A DNA stretch of 64,000 nt from Sphingobacteriales bacterium TSM_CSS (GCA_002212985.1 NBMY01000086.1:1-64000); one strand, 5' to 3'; counted from the first letter of the stretch, positions 51,782 through 60,875 are shown. Numbers and translations: made by a program. Notes: a model not told the origin generated them from the sequence alone.

Positions 51782-54700
51782 TTATTTTCCGGTTTTGTAC
51801 TGGCATCTGTCGCCATAATAACCCTCATCGCAATCGCATTGACCGGTTTGGCGGTTACATCTGCCGTGTGCGCCGCAAACAATACCGGCGCAGGGGTTGG
51901 GTACGGTTTGCTCTACACCGGTTTGCGGCGGGTTTTGGCAACGGTTTCCGGTGTAGCCGTCTTTGCATTCGCATTTACCGGTTTGGGGGTTGCAAGCGCC
52001 GTGTGCGCCGCAATAAATGTTGGCGCAAGGATTGACGGGCGGGCAATTGCGCACACATTTACCGGCTTTGTCAATATAGTAGGTTTGGTTGTTTACGGTT
52101 ACTTTGGCAGTGCCGTTGGTAAATTCATTGGCTTGGTCGTAGTATTGACCCGGAAAAGCTGGGTTGCCGGTACGGTTAAGGTAAAACCATTTGCCTCCAT
52201 TGTAAACCAGCAATAAGCCATCGGAAAAACGGTTGGCGACCTGTTCAAATTTATTGCTTTCGCGCAGGCTTCCAATAAGCCGACTTTCGGATTCTGTATT
52301 AGGATTTGTAATGTTACCGCTATTGCCTTGTTGTCCGGTTTCAATTGTTCGTTCATTGCGGTTGCGAACTTTCACTTGTATGGGAGGGTTTTGCGGCTGT
52401 TCTGCCAGTTTTACCTTAAACGGTTTTGGTGATACCAACACCCACTGCGGCGGATATCGCAACTCCAGTTCTATGGTCTGCCCTGCCCGGAAATACTCTT
52501 TCGGGTATTCAAACCTGAAATATCCGTTTTCAAGGGTAACGGTTTCCATTGATTCGGTGTTAGATTTTTCGGCAATTCCTAAATCGGCAACTGCATTTCC
52601 GCTCACATCGGTAACAACACCGTATATATACAGGTAGTCGGCAGGGTTTGGCGGTTCTATGGGTACTACATTTTTATAAATAGCTGTTTGATATAAGCGC
52701 AGTTGGTTGCTATCGGCGCTATGCAGCACAATGTATTGCCCGTTTGGCGAAAAAGACGCATCCAGCAATTGGTTATCGGGCTGGAAAGAAAAGCCACGGT
52801 CAAGAGATGCTGCACTCCAAAGGGATGGGGTGTACCCCAATAAGCCGATTAGCGTTTGAGCATCTGCCGAAAACCCGATGCTACCCGTAAACTGTTCTTT
52901 TAGCTCTGTCTGTTTTACCTTTTCAAAATTTCCCGATGTACGGTATAAAGTAAGCCTGCCGCTTTCGGTTGTTGCTGCCAAGAGTTTGCCATCGGGTGAA
53001 AAAGCAAGTGCGGTAAACGAATCGAAAGCGCCATCGGGGACAATTTCAGTTAATTTGATTTCCCTTTCTTCGATTTTCCATAATTCAATTAGCTTGTTTC
53101 CCGAACGTATAAAGGCCAGCAAATTGCCCGATGGTGAGATGGCAAACGCATTTTGTTGTTCCGATACAGGGGTAAAGGCAAGTTTTGGATTGGGTTGTTG
53201 CGTGGCAAGGTTGTAAAACTGCAAGGTGCCGTTTTTAAAATTTGCGGCAATTTGTTGCCCATCGGGCGTAAATTGCAACTGGGTAACCGGGCCTTTATCA
53301 TCAACTTTTATGAGTTCGTAGTCGCCCATGTACCAGCCTATAAAACCGCCTTCGCCGCCTACCGCTTTCAGGGCTGAATTGTATGAAAAGTCCATGCAAG
53401 TTATGTTTCCTATGCTGGCTTCAAAGGATTCTAAAAGGGTAAGAGATGGCAGGTGCCAAGTGCGGCAATGTCCTTGTTTGTGCCCGGTAAAAAGGTATTG
53501 TCCGCTCTTCGATATGGCATAAGCGGTTACGGACGGTGTTTCTGCGGGCAGCCGCCGTGGTGGAAAGTCGAACTCCAGCATTTGTTTTTTACCCAATAAA
53601 ACCGATAGATTAGGTGCAAAGCGTTGCAAGTAACCGGGGTTAGCGTTGTTTAAACTGTCGTAATAGGCCAGAGCAGGGTTGGTAAGTTGAGCTGTGTCGT
53701 TTTCCTGTAGCAGCATACCGGCATTGTTGAGCAACTGGTAACAAACCCCCAGGTTATGCCATACATTATACCGCAGTTCGGAAGTGTCCACTTCGGCAGC
53801 GGCTTGTTTAAAGGTTTTTATTGCCAGGGTATAATCATCGTTGCCATACATTTTTACAGCCTGTGCGTAGTGGGTAATACCCAGATTATATTGTGCATAG
53901 TAGTTGTTGGGTTTAAGGTTAAGGGCGAGGGCAAAATTGGCTTCGGCCTTTTGCAGGTCATTTGCATAAAAGGCATCAACGCCCTGGTTAACCAATACCG
54001 CCGACCGGTTTTCTGTTTCCGATTTTAGTAGATCGCCGTCGGTATAACCGGCCCATGCAAACAGCCCATACATCCATAATAACAAACCCGGAATTGTAGC
54101 CGCTAAAATGCCGGCCGGCAAATCCATTTTTTGGGTTTGTTTGGTTATGGCAAGATACAGCATGTATATAGAAACAATTACAAAAGCCGGTAACCCCAAA
54201 ACCATTACCAACAGGGTAGCCGGTATATAATAAGGCAGTTGTTTAAGCCAAATTGAAAATGCACTGTTTATGCTTTTTTTCCACAGCGATTTATTGCGCA
54301 ACTGACGGGCATACTCCTGTTCAACATCAGGAGCGGCCTCTTCTGAAGCAGGTTGCTGTCGCACAGTAAACCATTGTTTAAGTAATTCCAGAAGTTGCGG
54401 GTTTTCCATGCGGGGTTTTGCATCGGGCATTTTTTGCTGCTCATATTGCTCCTGCTGTTGGGTATTTCCCTTTACTTTAAGCCGCATTTGTTCTTTTTCC
54501 CTGCTCACAATTTCGGTTTCGGCAAATTGGAGGGCATTGCCTGCTTCGGTGAGTTGTTGCTGTAAAAACTGTTCTTTTTTTCGGCGGGCAAAAGAGTCTT
54601 CTTTCAGGTCAATACTGTCTAACAATTCTATGGCGGCTTTTCGGGCAACCAGTTCTGCTTGCGGCATTTGCCTTAGTTCATCGAGCAGGTATTGCCTTAC

Positions 54701-56614
54701 AGAAGGCGGCATATACGCCTGTTGCAGCCAAGGTAGCCTTGTGAGCAGCAGCAGGCTGTTGTGCGTAGCAGTTTGCCCCGATATAATGCCGTTGTCTTTT
54801 AAAGCTTTGGCTATGGCCAAGGTTATTTCCCATGTAATGGGGTCAAAGCATACCAAAGCACAGAGCAGTGTATATAACCCTTCATCGGGATAGCCGTTTT
54901 GGTCGGGTATGGTGAGGTATTGTTTAAGGGCAGTCCAATCTACATCGGGGTTTTCGGCGCTGTGCACGGGCATTGGCGCGTGGCGCTGTGAGCGCATAAA
55001 ACGGGTGTGAAGATTTTTAAAATCGGTAGCTTCATCAGACGAAAGCAGTTCTGCCAGTTGTGCCTGTCCCTGCAAATTGGCGGGCAGCACCACAAACACG
55101 TTGCTGAGTAACCGTTCGCGATACATCCAGTGTTCGGGTTCGGCGGGTGTTACCAATGCGCGGCGGTTCCAGGTTTCAAAGGCAGCAAGTACCCAGTCTT
55201 TCAGTTGCGGGCGCAGGGGGTTAAGGAGGTAGTCGCCATCATCTAATACCACTAAACGATGTTTTGGATACAGGCGCGCCAGTTCTTCTATAGCTATGCC
55301 ATCGGGGTGGGCATTGTTCCAGCAAATACGCGGGTCTTGGCGGAAGAAGAATTTTTCGATGAGAACATTTTCGCGGGAAAGGGTATCAATCCAGTTTTCA
55401 AAAAAGCGTGCCCGATGATCGTTTCGGCAGGTATGGTCAATAAGGGCAAGGTATTCGGTTGACTGGCTTTGTTGGTCGTAACAAAGGGTTACTATGCCAC
55501 CCGCCTGTATGGTTTTGCGTATGGTTTGCACCATGTTGAGTTTTACCGCGTCACTGCTTTGCCGTTGTCGCATGGCATTGGCAACCTCGTACACCTCTTG
55601 CACAGCTTCAATATTGGCCTCCTGCGAAGGGAAAGAAATGTTGAACGGCGCTATATTGCCACCTTTGGCATTTTTAGCCTGTTGCCGGCGCAAATATTCC
55701 GAAAGTTGATTATCGGCTATTTGTTTTGCCATTGCCCTTAGTTGTGTGTACCAGTCAGATGCGAGAAGAAATAGGAGTAGCAATACCAGTGCTACGCCAA
55801 GAATGGAGAGAAATTTAATCCAGTTGAATTGATAGATTGTTAATTCATAATCGGGATGCGGAAACATTTGGGGCAGGGCAATTTTTTGGTCAGATGCTGA
55901 TATGGTAACATTGACTCGGTAAGTGCTATCGCAGTATTGCACTTCATCGGGGTAGAAGGCGGTTAGTGAAACCGGCAGCACGCCCGAACGCATAAACACA
56001 TGCGAAACGGTATCGGCATTGGTTTGTGCCGATTGTCCATCGCCAAAATTCCAAATAAAAGTAGTGTTTCGGCTGGTTGTTGTTTGGTTAAGAAAGGTAA
56101 TTTGTTGCCCTGCTTGTATAGTATTGGTACTTGCCTTGAAATAAGCCGGCGGTTTTTGGTCGGGTACACAAGGCGCTTCGGGCAGAGGGCGGATAATTTC
56201 TTTTGGGGGTAGAATTTCTGTTTGGTCATTATTGGCCAGCCAAAAAGAGAACCCCGAAGCCAGCAGAAAGGCCGCAAGTACAATTCCCAACAAAATGAAC
56301 AAGAATTTTGGCCCGAGGCGCGACCGCTTAACCGGCACCGGCGGCAGGGGCAGTTCGGGCAAGATATCTGATGCCTTAATTTGTTGAAGGTAATAATCAA
56401 ACAATCGGTTAAATTTAACCTGTTCCGGCTCGCTGTTGGCAATAATGGGGCAAAGAATTTCTTTCAGGCCTTCGGGGTTAGCGCGGTATTTGTTGCCGGT
56501 TGCCAGTAAAATTTGTTCAATTCGCAACAGGGTATCCATGCTAATGGCAAACCCTTCTGCCTCAAGTTGTGAAAGCAGGGGTTGCAAAAATGGGTATGTG
56601 TGTTGAACTGCCAA
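51782..56614 (-). CDS. Giant multidomain membrane protein of a MoxR/TIR conflict-like operon
   Basis: This 1610-residue protein begins with TTG at 56614: an in-frame stop lies 4 codons upstream, and the first ATG is inside the first domain. Order: CoxE-like helical domain (about 8-80: FLQPLLSQLEAEGFAISMDT ... VKFNRLFDYYLQQ); membrane segment (103-125); PKD-like domain (155-240, FIWNFGDG); membrane segment (263-287); vWA-like domain (about 372-525, TEYLALIDHTC, RLVVLDDGDYLL) whose DxSxS metal site reads D-H-T-C; helical linker; two membrane segments (about 795-855); TPRs (870-1000); WD40-type propeller (1025-1320); carboxypeptidase-regulatory-like domain; WG-like repeat (GGKWFYLNRTGNPAFPGQYY); two EGF-like repeats (1543-1606). 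It is probably the sensor/effector partner of the MoxR ATPase encoded 31 bases upstream. Confidence 0.75.
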   Translation of the reverse strand: MAVQHTYPFLQPLLSQLEAEGFAISMDTLLRIEQILLATGNKYRANPEGLKEILCPIIANSEPEQVKFNRLFDYYLQQIKASDILPELPLPPVPVKRSRLGPKFLFILLGIVLAAFLLASGFSFWLANNDQTEILPPKEIIRPLPEAPCVPDQKPPAYFKASTNTIQAGQQITFLNQTTTSRNTTFIWNFGDGQSAQTNADTVSHVFMRSGVLPVSLTAFYPDEVQYCDSTYRVNVTISASDQKIALPQMFPHPDYELTIYQFNWIKFLSILGVALVLLLLFLLASDWYTQLRAMAKQIADNQLSEYLRRQQAKNAKGGNIAPFNISFPSQEANIEAVQEVYEVANAMRQRQSSDAVKLNMVQTIRKTIQAGGIVTLCYDQQSQSTEYLALIDHTCRNDHRARFFENWIDTLSRENVLIEKFFFRQDPRICWNNAHPDGIAIEELARLYPKHRLVVLDDGDYLLNPLRPQLKDWVLAAFETWNRRALVTPAEPEHWMYRERLLSNVFVVLPANLQGQAQLAELLSSDEATDFKNLHTRFMRSQRHAPMPVHSAENPDVDWTALKQYLTIPDQNGYPDEGLYTLLCALVCFDPITWEITLAIAKALKDNGIISGQTATHNSLLLLTRLPWLQQAYMPPSVRQYLLDELRQMPQAELVARKAAIELLDSIDLKEDSFARRKKEQFLQQQLTEAGNALQFAETEIVSREKEQMRLKVKGNTQQQEQYEQQKMPDAKPRMENPQLLELLKQWFTVRQQPASEEAAPDVEQEYARQLRNKSLWKKSINSAFSIWLKQLPYYIPATLLVMVLGLPAFVIVSIYMLYLAITKQTQKMDLPAGILAATIPGLLLWMYGLFAWAGYTDGDLLKSETENRSAVLVNQGVDAFYANDLQKAEANFALALNLKPNNYYAQYNLGITHYAQAVKMYGNDDYTLAIKTFKQAAAEVDTSELRYNVWHNLGVCYQLLNNAGMLLQENDTAQLTNPALAYYDSLNNANPGYLQRFAPNLSVLLGKKQMLEFDFPPRRLPAETPSVTAYAISKSGQYLFTGHKQGHCRTWHLPSLTLLESFEASIGNITCMDFSYNSALKAVGGEGGFIGWYMGDYELIKVDDKGPVTQLQFTPDGQQIAANFKNGTLQFYNLATQQPNPKLAFTPVSEQQNAFAISPSGNLLAFIRSGNKLIELWKIEEREIKLTEIVPDGAFDSFTALAFSPDGKLLAATTESGRLTLYRTSGNFEKVKQTELKEQFTGSIGFSADAQTLIGLLGYTPSLWSAASLDRGFSFQPDNQLLDASFSPNGQYIVLHSADSNQLRLYQTAIYKNVVPIEPPNPADYLYIYGVVTDVSGNAVADLGIAEKSNTESMETVTLENGYFRFEYPKEYFRAGQTIELELRYPPQWVLVSPKPFKVKLAEQPQNPPIQVKVRNRNERTIETGQQGNSGNITNPNTESESRLIGSLRESNKFEQVANRFSDGLLLVYNGGKWFYLNRTGNPAFPGQYYDQANEFTNGTAKVTVNNQTYYIDKAGKCVRNCPPVNPCANIYCGAHGACNPQTGKCECKDGYTGNRCQNPPQTGVEQTVPNPCAGIVCGAHGRCNRQTGQCDCDEGYYGDRCQYKTGK
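51790..52020 (-). repeat. Two tandem EGF-like coding repeats
   Basis: The segments coding NPCANIYCGAHGACNPQTGK and NPCAGIVCGAHGRCNRQTGQ are direct repeats about 117 bases apart, each followed by a CxCxxGYxGxRCQ motif. Each unit has the six Cys residues of an EGF fold. Between them lies a short Pro/Gln/Thr linker. Confidence 0.85.
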
Positions 56615-56645
56615 TTTGGGTAATTAGGTGACAACCAAAAAAACG

Positions 56646-57602
56646 TTAACGTTGAGCAATCAAAATTTGCAGGTCATCAAAGGTTTTGGCAAGAATGGAG
56701 TAGCTGATACGCATAATTTTTTGCTGGTCGTCGGGCGATTTTTTGAGGAAATCGCGGTTTTCGAGCATTTTTACCCAGTTGAGCAGTTCGGCGGTGGCAG
56801 GTTTTTTCTTGGTTAAAATGCGGCGCACTTCCATGAAAATGTTTATCAAATCCATGCTGGCATAGGGCGAGCCGGCGCCAAGGTGACTTTGCAGGATAGA
56901 AAGCAGTTTGCTTTCATCGGGAAACGGAATGTGGTAAAACACGCAGCGCCGAAGGAAGGCATCGGGCAGGTTTTTTTCGGAGTTGCTGGTCATTATGACA
57001 ATGATTTTATGGGAATCGTCTTTAACCAGTTCTGTGTTATTATCTTCCTTAATTTCAAAAGCAAACCGCTCAATTTCGTATAAAATATCGTTGGGAAAAT
57101 CGCGGGGCGCCTTGTCAATTTCGTCGAGGAGCACCACCGAGCCGCCGGTAAATGCGGTAAAAGCCGGGTCTTTAACGTATTTGCGGTTATTGGCTGTGGC
57201 AGGCATGGTAAGGGCAATGGCTTTACCCAATGCCTGCAGCTCAATGTATTGGCTAACGGGCGGCAGCGCCTGTTGGGTTTGTTTGTTCAGCCCTGCATCG
57301 TAAAAATGCCTGATGGCATCGTATTGGTAAAACAAATCGGTAGAAGAGGAAGTGGTTTTGGTATGAAAAACCAGCGGGTTGGGCAAAAAAGCGGGGTTAA
57401 TGCGGTTTAAATCGTAGGCTACTTTATAAGCCAGTTGGGTTTTACCAGTACCGGGTTCGCCGGTAATAAGCAGGGGCATTCCTAATTGTATGGCTACTTC
57501 TACGGCAGCCTGCAAAGCGGTGTCTAACTGGTACGCCTGGGGTTTGGGTTTGTTAAAGCCGGCTTCCTGTATCTGGTCGAGACGGAGGTTAATATCAGGC
57601 AT
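56646..57602 (-). CDS. MoxR-type AAA+ ATPase
   Basis: This 318-residue protein is the ATPase of the operon. Walker A GEPGTGKT (48-55), Walker B VVLLDEID (156-163), a sensor/arginine region NSEKNLPDAFLRRC (about 206-219) and a helical lid are all present, so it should be active. MoxR ATPases remodel or activate partners bearing vWA or CoxE-like domains; the next gene encodes such a partner, 31 bases downstream. The TIR gene ends 29 bases upstream, so three genes form a tight unit. Confidence 0.88.
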   Translation of the reverse strand: MPDINLRLDQIQEAGFNKPKPQAYQLDTALQAAVEVAIQLGMPLLITGEPGTGKTQLAYKVAYDLNRINPAFLPNPLVFHTKTTSSSTDLFYQYDAIRHFYDAGLNKQTQQALPPVSQYIELQALGKAIALTMPATANNRKYVKDPAFTAFTGGSVVLLDEIDKAPRDFPNDILYEIERFAFEIKEDNNTELVKDDSHKIIVIMTSNSEKNLPDAFLRRCVFYHIPFPDESKLLSILQSHLGAGSPYASMDLINIFMEVRRILTKKKPATAELLNWVKMLENRDFLKKSPDDQQKIMRISYSILAKTFDDLQILIAQR

Positions 57603-57631
57603 TTGAGGCGATATTTAAATATTTGAAATGA

Positions 57632-58927
57632 TTAAATTTCTGAATTGTGCTGGCGTATAATTTCTTCTAATTTTTGTTCTACTTCGCTCATATCAAATTC
57701 ATCTTGCGCTCCAAAGTATTGATGGAGCAGGTGAAGCCGGTTGGCAACATCGGACTGGCGCAGCGTAGATTCGAGCCATATTTCAATGTCAACCCGCGGC
57801 ACTTTGTCGAGCGGTGAAAGCAACTGAGCGGTTATGTTTTTTTGTAAAAACTTTTCTTTAAGTGTTTTCAATTCGTTTTCAATTGATTGACGGTGTACTT
57901 CGCTGGCATAATCAATCATGAGGAAAAAGAAGAAAACTGGCATATCGGGTTGGTTGCAGTTGCAGAAATCGGTTACCAACCATTCCAGAAACAAAGGTAC
58001 CGAGGTATTCCAATGTTCGCTTTTCAGTTTTGCGCCCACACACACCACATCGTAGGTGCGTACACACAAGGCGTTGAGCAGGTGCAATATATTGCCGTTA
58101 AAAAATATTTCCTGGTCGGTACATTTCAGTTGGTCATACAAATCAGAAAGGAAATTGAGTTTAAAGACTTCAAGGTCGGCATCGGGCACAAGCGAGATAT
58201 AGACAAAGTTGGGTGAAATGTTTTTATTTCCGAAAATGGGGTTTCCGGGAATTTCGCGGTGGTAAAACCGTCTGCTCAATCCTTCGGTAGATTGTTTTAC
58301 CAACCCCCTGATGTAGTAATAATGTATTTTTTGATTGCGGTTTAACAGGGTAGCTTTTAAAAACTCGCCCTTTTGAACGGTTCGGTTGCAGGTATATTTG
58401 AGTTGCAGCAATTTTGGGTTATCTGTATCGTGGCCGGTTGGAGGCGGCGGTATGGATGCAAAGGGTTTATCTGGAGCAGGAATTAAACCGGAAATTTTTT
58501 GAAACAGCTTTTTGAGTTCTTCAATAACCTCGTTGTACAGTTGGTTGTCGGTTTTATCGCTCACAGGAATGTTATCGGCGGGCAGTATAGTAAGTTTGGC
58601 AAGTTCGGGTACGGCTTTCCAATCGCAGTTACCGGTTAATACCGGCACAATGCGTTCGCGTGGCAGGCGGTTAAGATTGCCGCTTATAAACAGGTATTCA
58701 TCAGACAAAAGATAATCTATACTAATGAGCAAGAGCAATACTTGTGCAGATTGAATGGCTTTCACCATTTCGGCTTCCATATTGGAGCCAAGGGTAATTT
58801 CTCCCTTACTCCAAAGTTTTACAAACCCTTGGTTTTCAAGCAGTTTAAGTTGTTTGTAAATGGCGGTATAGTATTTCGCATCTTCGGGCGAATAACTGAT
58901 TACCAAATTTAACGGTTCGGGCGGCAT
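57632..58927 (-). CDS. TIR-domain protein with inactive-STAND-like C-terminus
   Basis: This 431-residue protein is the first gene of the operon. Residues 1-125 form a bacterial TIR domain: LVISYSPEDAKYYTAIYKQL, LWSKGEITLGSNME, VLLLLISIDYLLSDEY and IVPVLTGNCDW. Such domains cleave NAD+ or act as adaptors in immune systems. The Glu usually found a few residues after the Ser-Asp-Tyr turn is not evident (the segment reads SDEYLFISGN), so activity is uncertain. After a Pro-rich linker, residues 172-410 (LLNRNQKIHYYYIRGLVKQS; FFFFLMIDYASE) resemble the inactive-STAND (iSTAND) modules known from MoxR-linked conflict systems, without a Walker A motif. This second assignment is by pattern memory only. 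Confidence 0.72.
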   Translation of the reverse strand: MPPEPLNLVISYSPEDAKYYTAIYKQLKLLENQGFVKLWSKGEITLGSNMEAEMVKAIQSAQVLLLLISIDYLLSDEYLFISGNLNRLPRERIVPVLTGNCDWKAVPELAKLTILPADNIPVSDKTDNQLYNEVIEELKKLFQKISGLIPAPDKPFASIPPPPTGHDTDNPKLLQLKYTCNRTVQKGEFLKATLLNRNQKIHYYYIRGLVKQSTEGLSRRFYHREIPGNPIFGNKNISPNFVYISLVPDADLEVFKLNFLSDLYDQLKCTDQEIFFNGNILHLLNALCVRTYDVVCVGAKLKSEHWNTSVPLFLEWLVTDFCNCNQPDMPVFFFFLMIDYASEVHRQSIENELKTLKEKFLQKNITAQLLSPLDKVPRVDIEIWLESTLRQSDVANRLHLLHQYFGAQDEFDMSEVEQKLEEIIRQHNSEI

Positions 58928-58984
58928 AATCTACTGGCTGAATTACAAAATTGCTATCTTTTTTACAAAGTATGGCAAATTAGG

Positions 58985-58992
58985 CAAAATTA
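58985..58992 (-). promoter_or_regulatory. Candidate -7 box of the TIR-MoxR operon
   Basis: The minus strand reads TAATTTTG (58992-58985), matching TAnnTTTG about 58 bases before the TIR start. A -33 box is not evident, which may suggest weak or activated transcription. Confidence 0.35.
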
Positions 58993-59075
58993 TTGGAAAA
59001 TAAAGACAGTTTTATTCAGATTTACTAAAATTTACCTTTCTTTTGTGCCGTTTACTGCTCAAACTATGTCTGTTA

Positions 59076-60857
59076 ATGAAACCTGTTGTTGCATTTTGTT
59101 TGTTGTTGCTGTTGGGACATAGCTTTACCGCTCATGCCCAGCAAACTACTATTGGTACCTTGCCGCCTGTCATTACCGAATCATCGGGGCTGGAAAATTT
59201 TACCGGCAACGACTCCCTTCTTTGGTCGCACAACGACAGCGGCGGCCAGCCCGATGTATATCTGTTTAGCCTCAACGGGCAGTTGCTGCAAACCATACAC
59301 GTAAGCAATTCTGCCAATGTAGATTGGGAAGACCTTGCGCAAGACTACGGGCAACATCTGTATATTGGCGATTTTGGCAACAATGCAAACAACAGAACCG
59401 ACCTGAAAATACTTAAAATTCCTTTGGAGGGTTTGCCCGATACCGTTGCTGCCGAAGTTATTGCTTACTATTATCCCGACCAAACGGCTTTTCCGCCGGC
59501 CGGCAACAGTGGCCGCAATTTTGATATGGAAGCCTTTTTTTACCACAACGATACGCTTTACCTCTTTTCAAAAAATGTGTTTTCGCTCACCAATCCCGGC
59601 ACCGGCTATACCAAAATGTATGCCTTGCCCGCCACGCCCGGAAACTATGCGGCCCAACTGCTCGACAGCCTTTCTACGTTTTTTCCGGTAACGGCCGCCG
59701 ATATTTCGCCGTCGGGTAAGGCGGCAGTACTGTTGTGTTATACCCGCATGTATGTTTTGTACAATTTTTCGGGCAACCAATTTTTAAACGGGCAGCACCG
59801 GTTATATAACATACAGCCCATTTTTCCGCCCAAACAAACCGAAGCAATAGCTTTTAAAGATTGTGCATCGGTATATATTACCGCCGAAGATGGTGATTTG
59901 TTGGTATATGATTTTTCGGCAGATTTTCCTCCGCCCATAGTGCAAACCGGCAGCAGCCATGTTACCATTTGCGCCGGAGATACTGCCCAACTGTTTGCAT
60001 GGGGCGGCAACAGCTACGCCTGGCAACCACAAACGGGGTTAATATTGCCACAAACTGCTGCCCCGTTTGCACACCCGGCTCAAACTACGCTTTACACCTG
60101 CGCCGCCTTTAACGAAATTGGCTGTACCGATACTGCACAAGTGCTGGTAACGGTAGAAAATTGCCCCGATGCAACCCCCTTAACCTGCAAAATTTGGTTA
60201 GAAGGCGCTTACCAAACAGGTATGCCAACGATGAATACTTACCTCAACAGCGCCGGTTTGCTGCCGTTAACCCAGCCTTTTAACCGCCCGCCATGGAATT
60301 ATAACGGACCCGAAGGTTTGAGCGCCCCTTTTGTTTTACCACCCGAAGCCGTAGATTGGGTACTGATTGAAGTGCGGAACACTACTTCGCAAACCGTGGT
60401 AAGCCGCCGCGCTGCCTTGTTGCTCAACAATGGCTTTGTGCAAGATGCCACCCAAATTTTGCAGGGAACCGCTAACCCGCAAACGCTGTTGTATGGGTTA
60501 AACAGCGGGCAAAATTATTATGTTGCCGTGCAAACCCGAAACCATTTAGCCGTAAACAGCTCCAATGCCCTACAACTTGCACCCGGCACAATAGTAGATT
60601 TTACCTTGCCCCAAAATGTGCAAAGCGGCGAAAAAGCCCTTAAATTTTTGGGCGCTGCCTGGGCAGCCTGCGCCGGCGACGGCAATATTGATGGCGTTAT
60701 TTCGTTTGAAGATTTTAATAAATACATTACCGGCGCCGGCGCTTCGGGTATTTATTCCGATTTGGATTTTAATTACGACGGCATGGTAAATATTGCCGAC
60801 TATCAGTTGTACCAAAACAACGTAAGCCGCATTGGCGTACCTGCAATAAGGCATTGA
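59076..60857 (+). CDS. Secreted protein with beta module and dockerin-like repeats
   Basis: It starts at MKPVVAFCLLLLLGHSFTAH (59076; the open frame before it begins with TTG), giving 593 residues. A signal peptide is followed by a propeller-like N-terminal region (LLWSHNDSGGQPDVYLFSLN; LYIGDFGNNANNRTDLKILK), then a Cys-containing PKD/Ig-like segment (ICAGDTAQLFAWGG). Next comes a beta module (CKIWLEGAYQ, VDWVLIEVRN, GQNYYVAVQTRNH) and two Ca-loop repeats (DGNIDGVISFEDFNKY; DFNYDGMVNIADYQLY). Module and repeats are homologous to the C-terminus of the PhoD-like protein at 33823, suggesting common export or attachment. The function of the N-terminus is unknown. It is divergent from the TIR operon. 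Confidence 0.72.
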   Translation: MKPVVAFCLLLLLGHSFTAHAQQTTIGTLPPVITESSGLENFTGNDSLLWSHNDSGGQPDVYLFSLNGQLLQTIHVSNSANVDWEDLAQDYGQHLYIGDFGNNANNRTDLKILKIPLEGLPDTVAAEVIAYYYPDQTAFPPAGNSGRNFDMEAFFYHNDTLYLFSKNVFSLTNPGTGYTKMYALPATPGNYAAQLLDSLSTFFPVTAADISPSGKAAVLLCYTRMYVLYNFSGNQFLNGQHRLYNIQPIFPPKQTEAIAFKDCASVYITAEDGDLLVYDFSADFPPPIVQTGSSHVTICAGDTAQLFAWGGNSYAWQPQTGLILPQTAAPFAHPAQTTLYTCAAFNEIGCTDTAQVLVTVENCPDATPLTCKIWLEGAYQTGMPTMNTYLNSAGLLPLTQPFNRPPWNYNGPEGLSAPFVLPPEAVDWVLIEVRNTTSQTVVSRRAALLLNNGFVQDATQILQGTANPQTLLYGLNSGQNYYVAVQTRNHLAVNSSNALQLAPGTIVDFTLPQNVQSGEKALKFLGAAWAACAGDGNIDGVISFEDFNKYITGAGASGIYSDLDFNYDGMVNIADYQLYQNNVSRIGVPAIRH

Positions 60858-60875
60858 AAATGTGATACAAAGATG

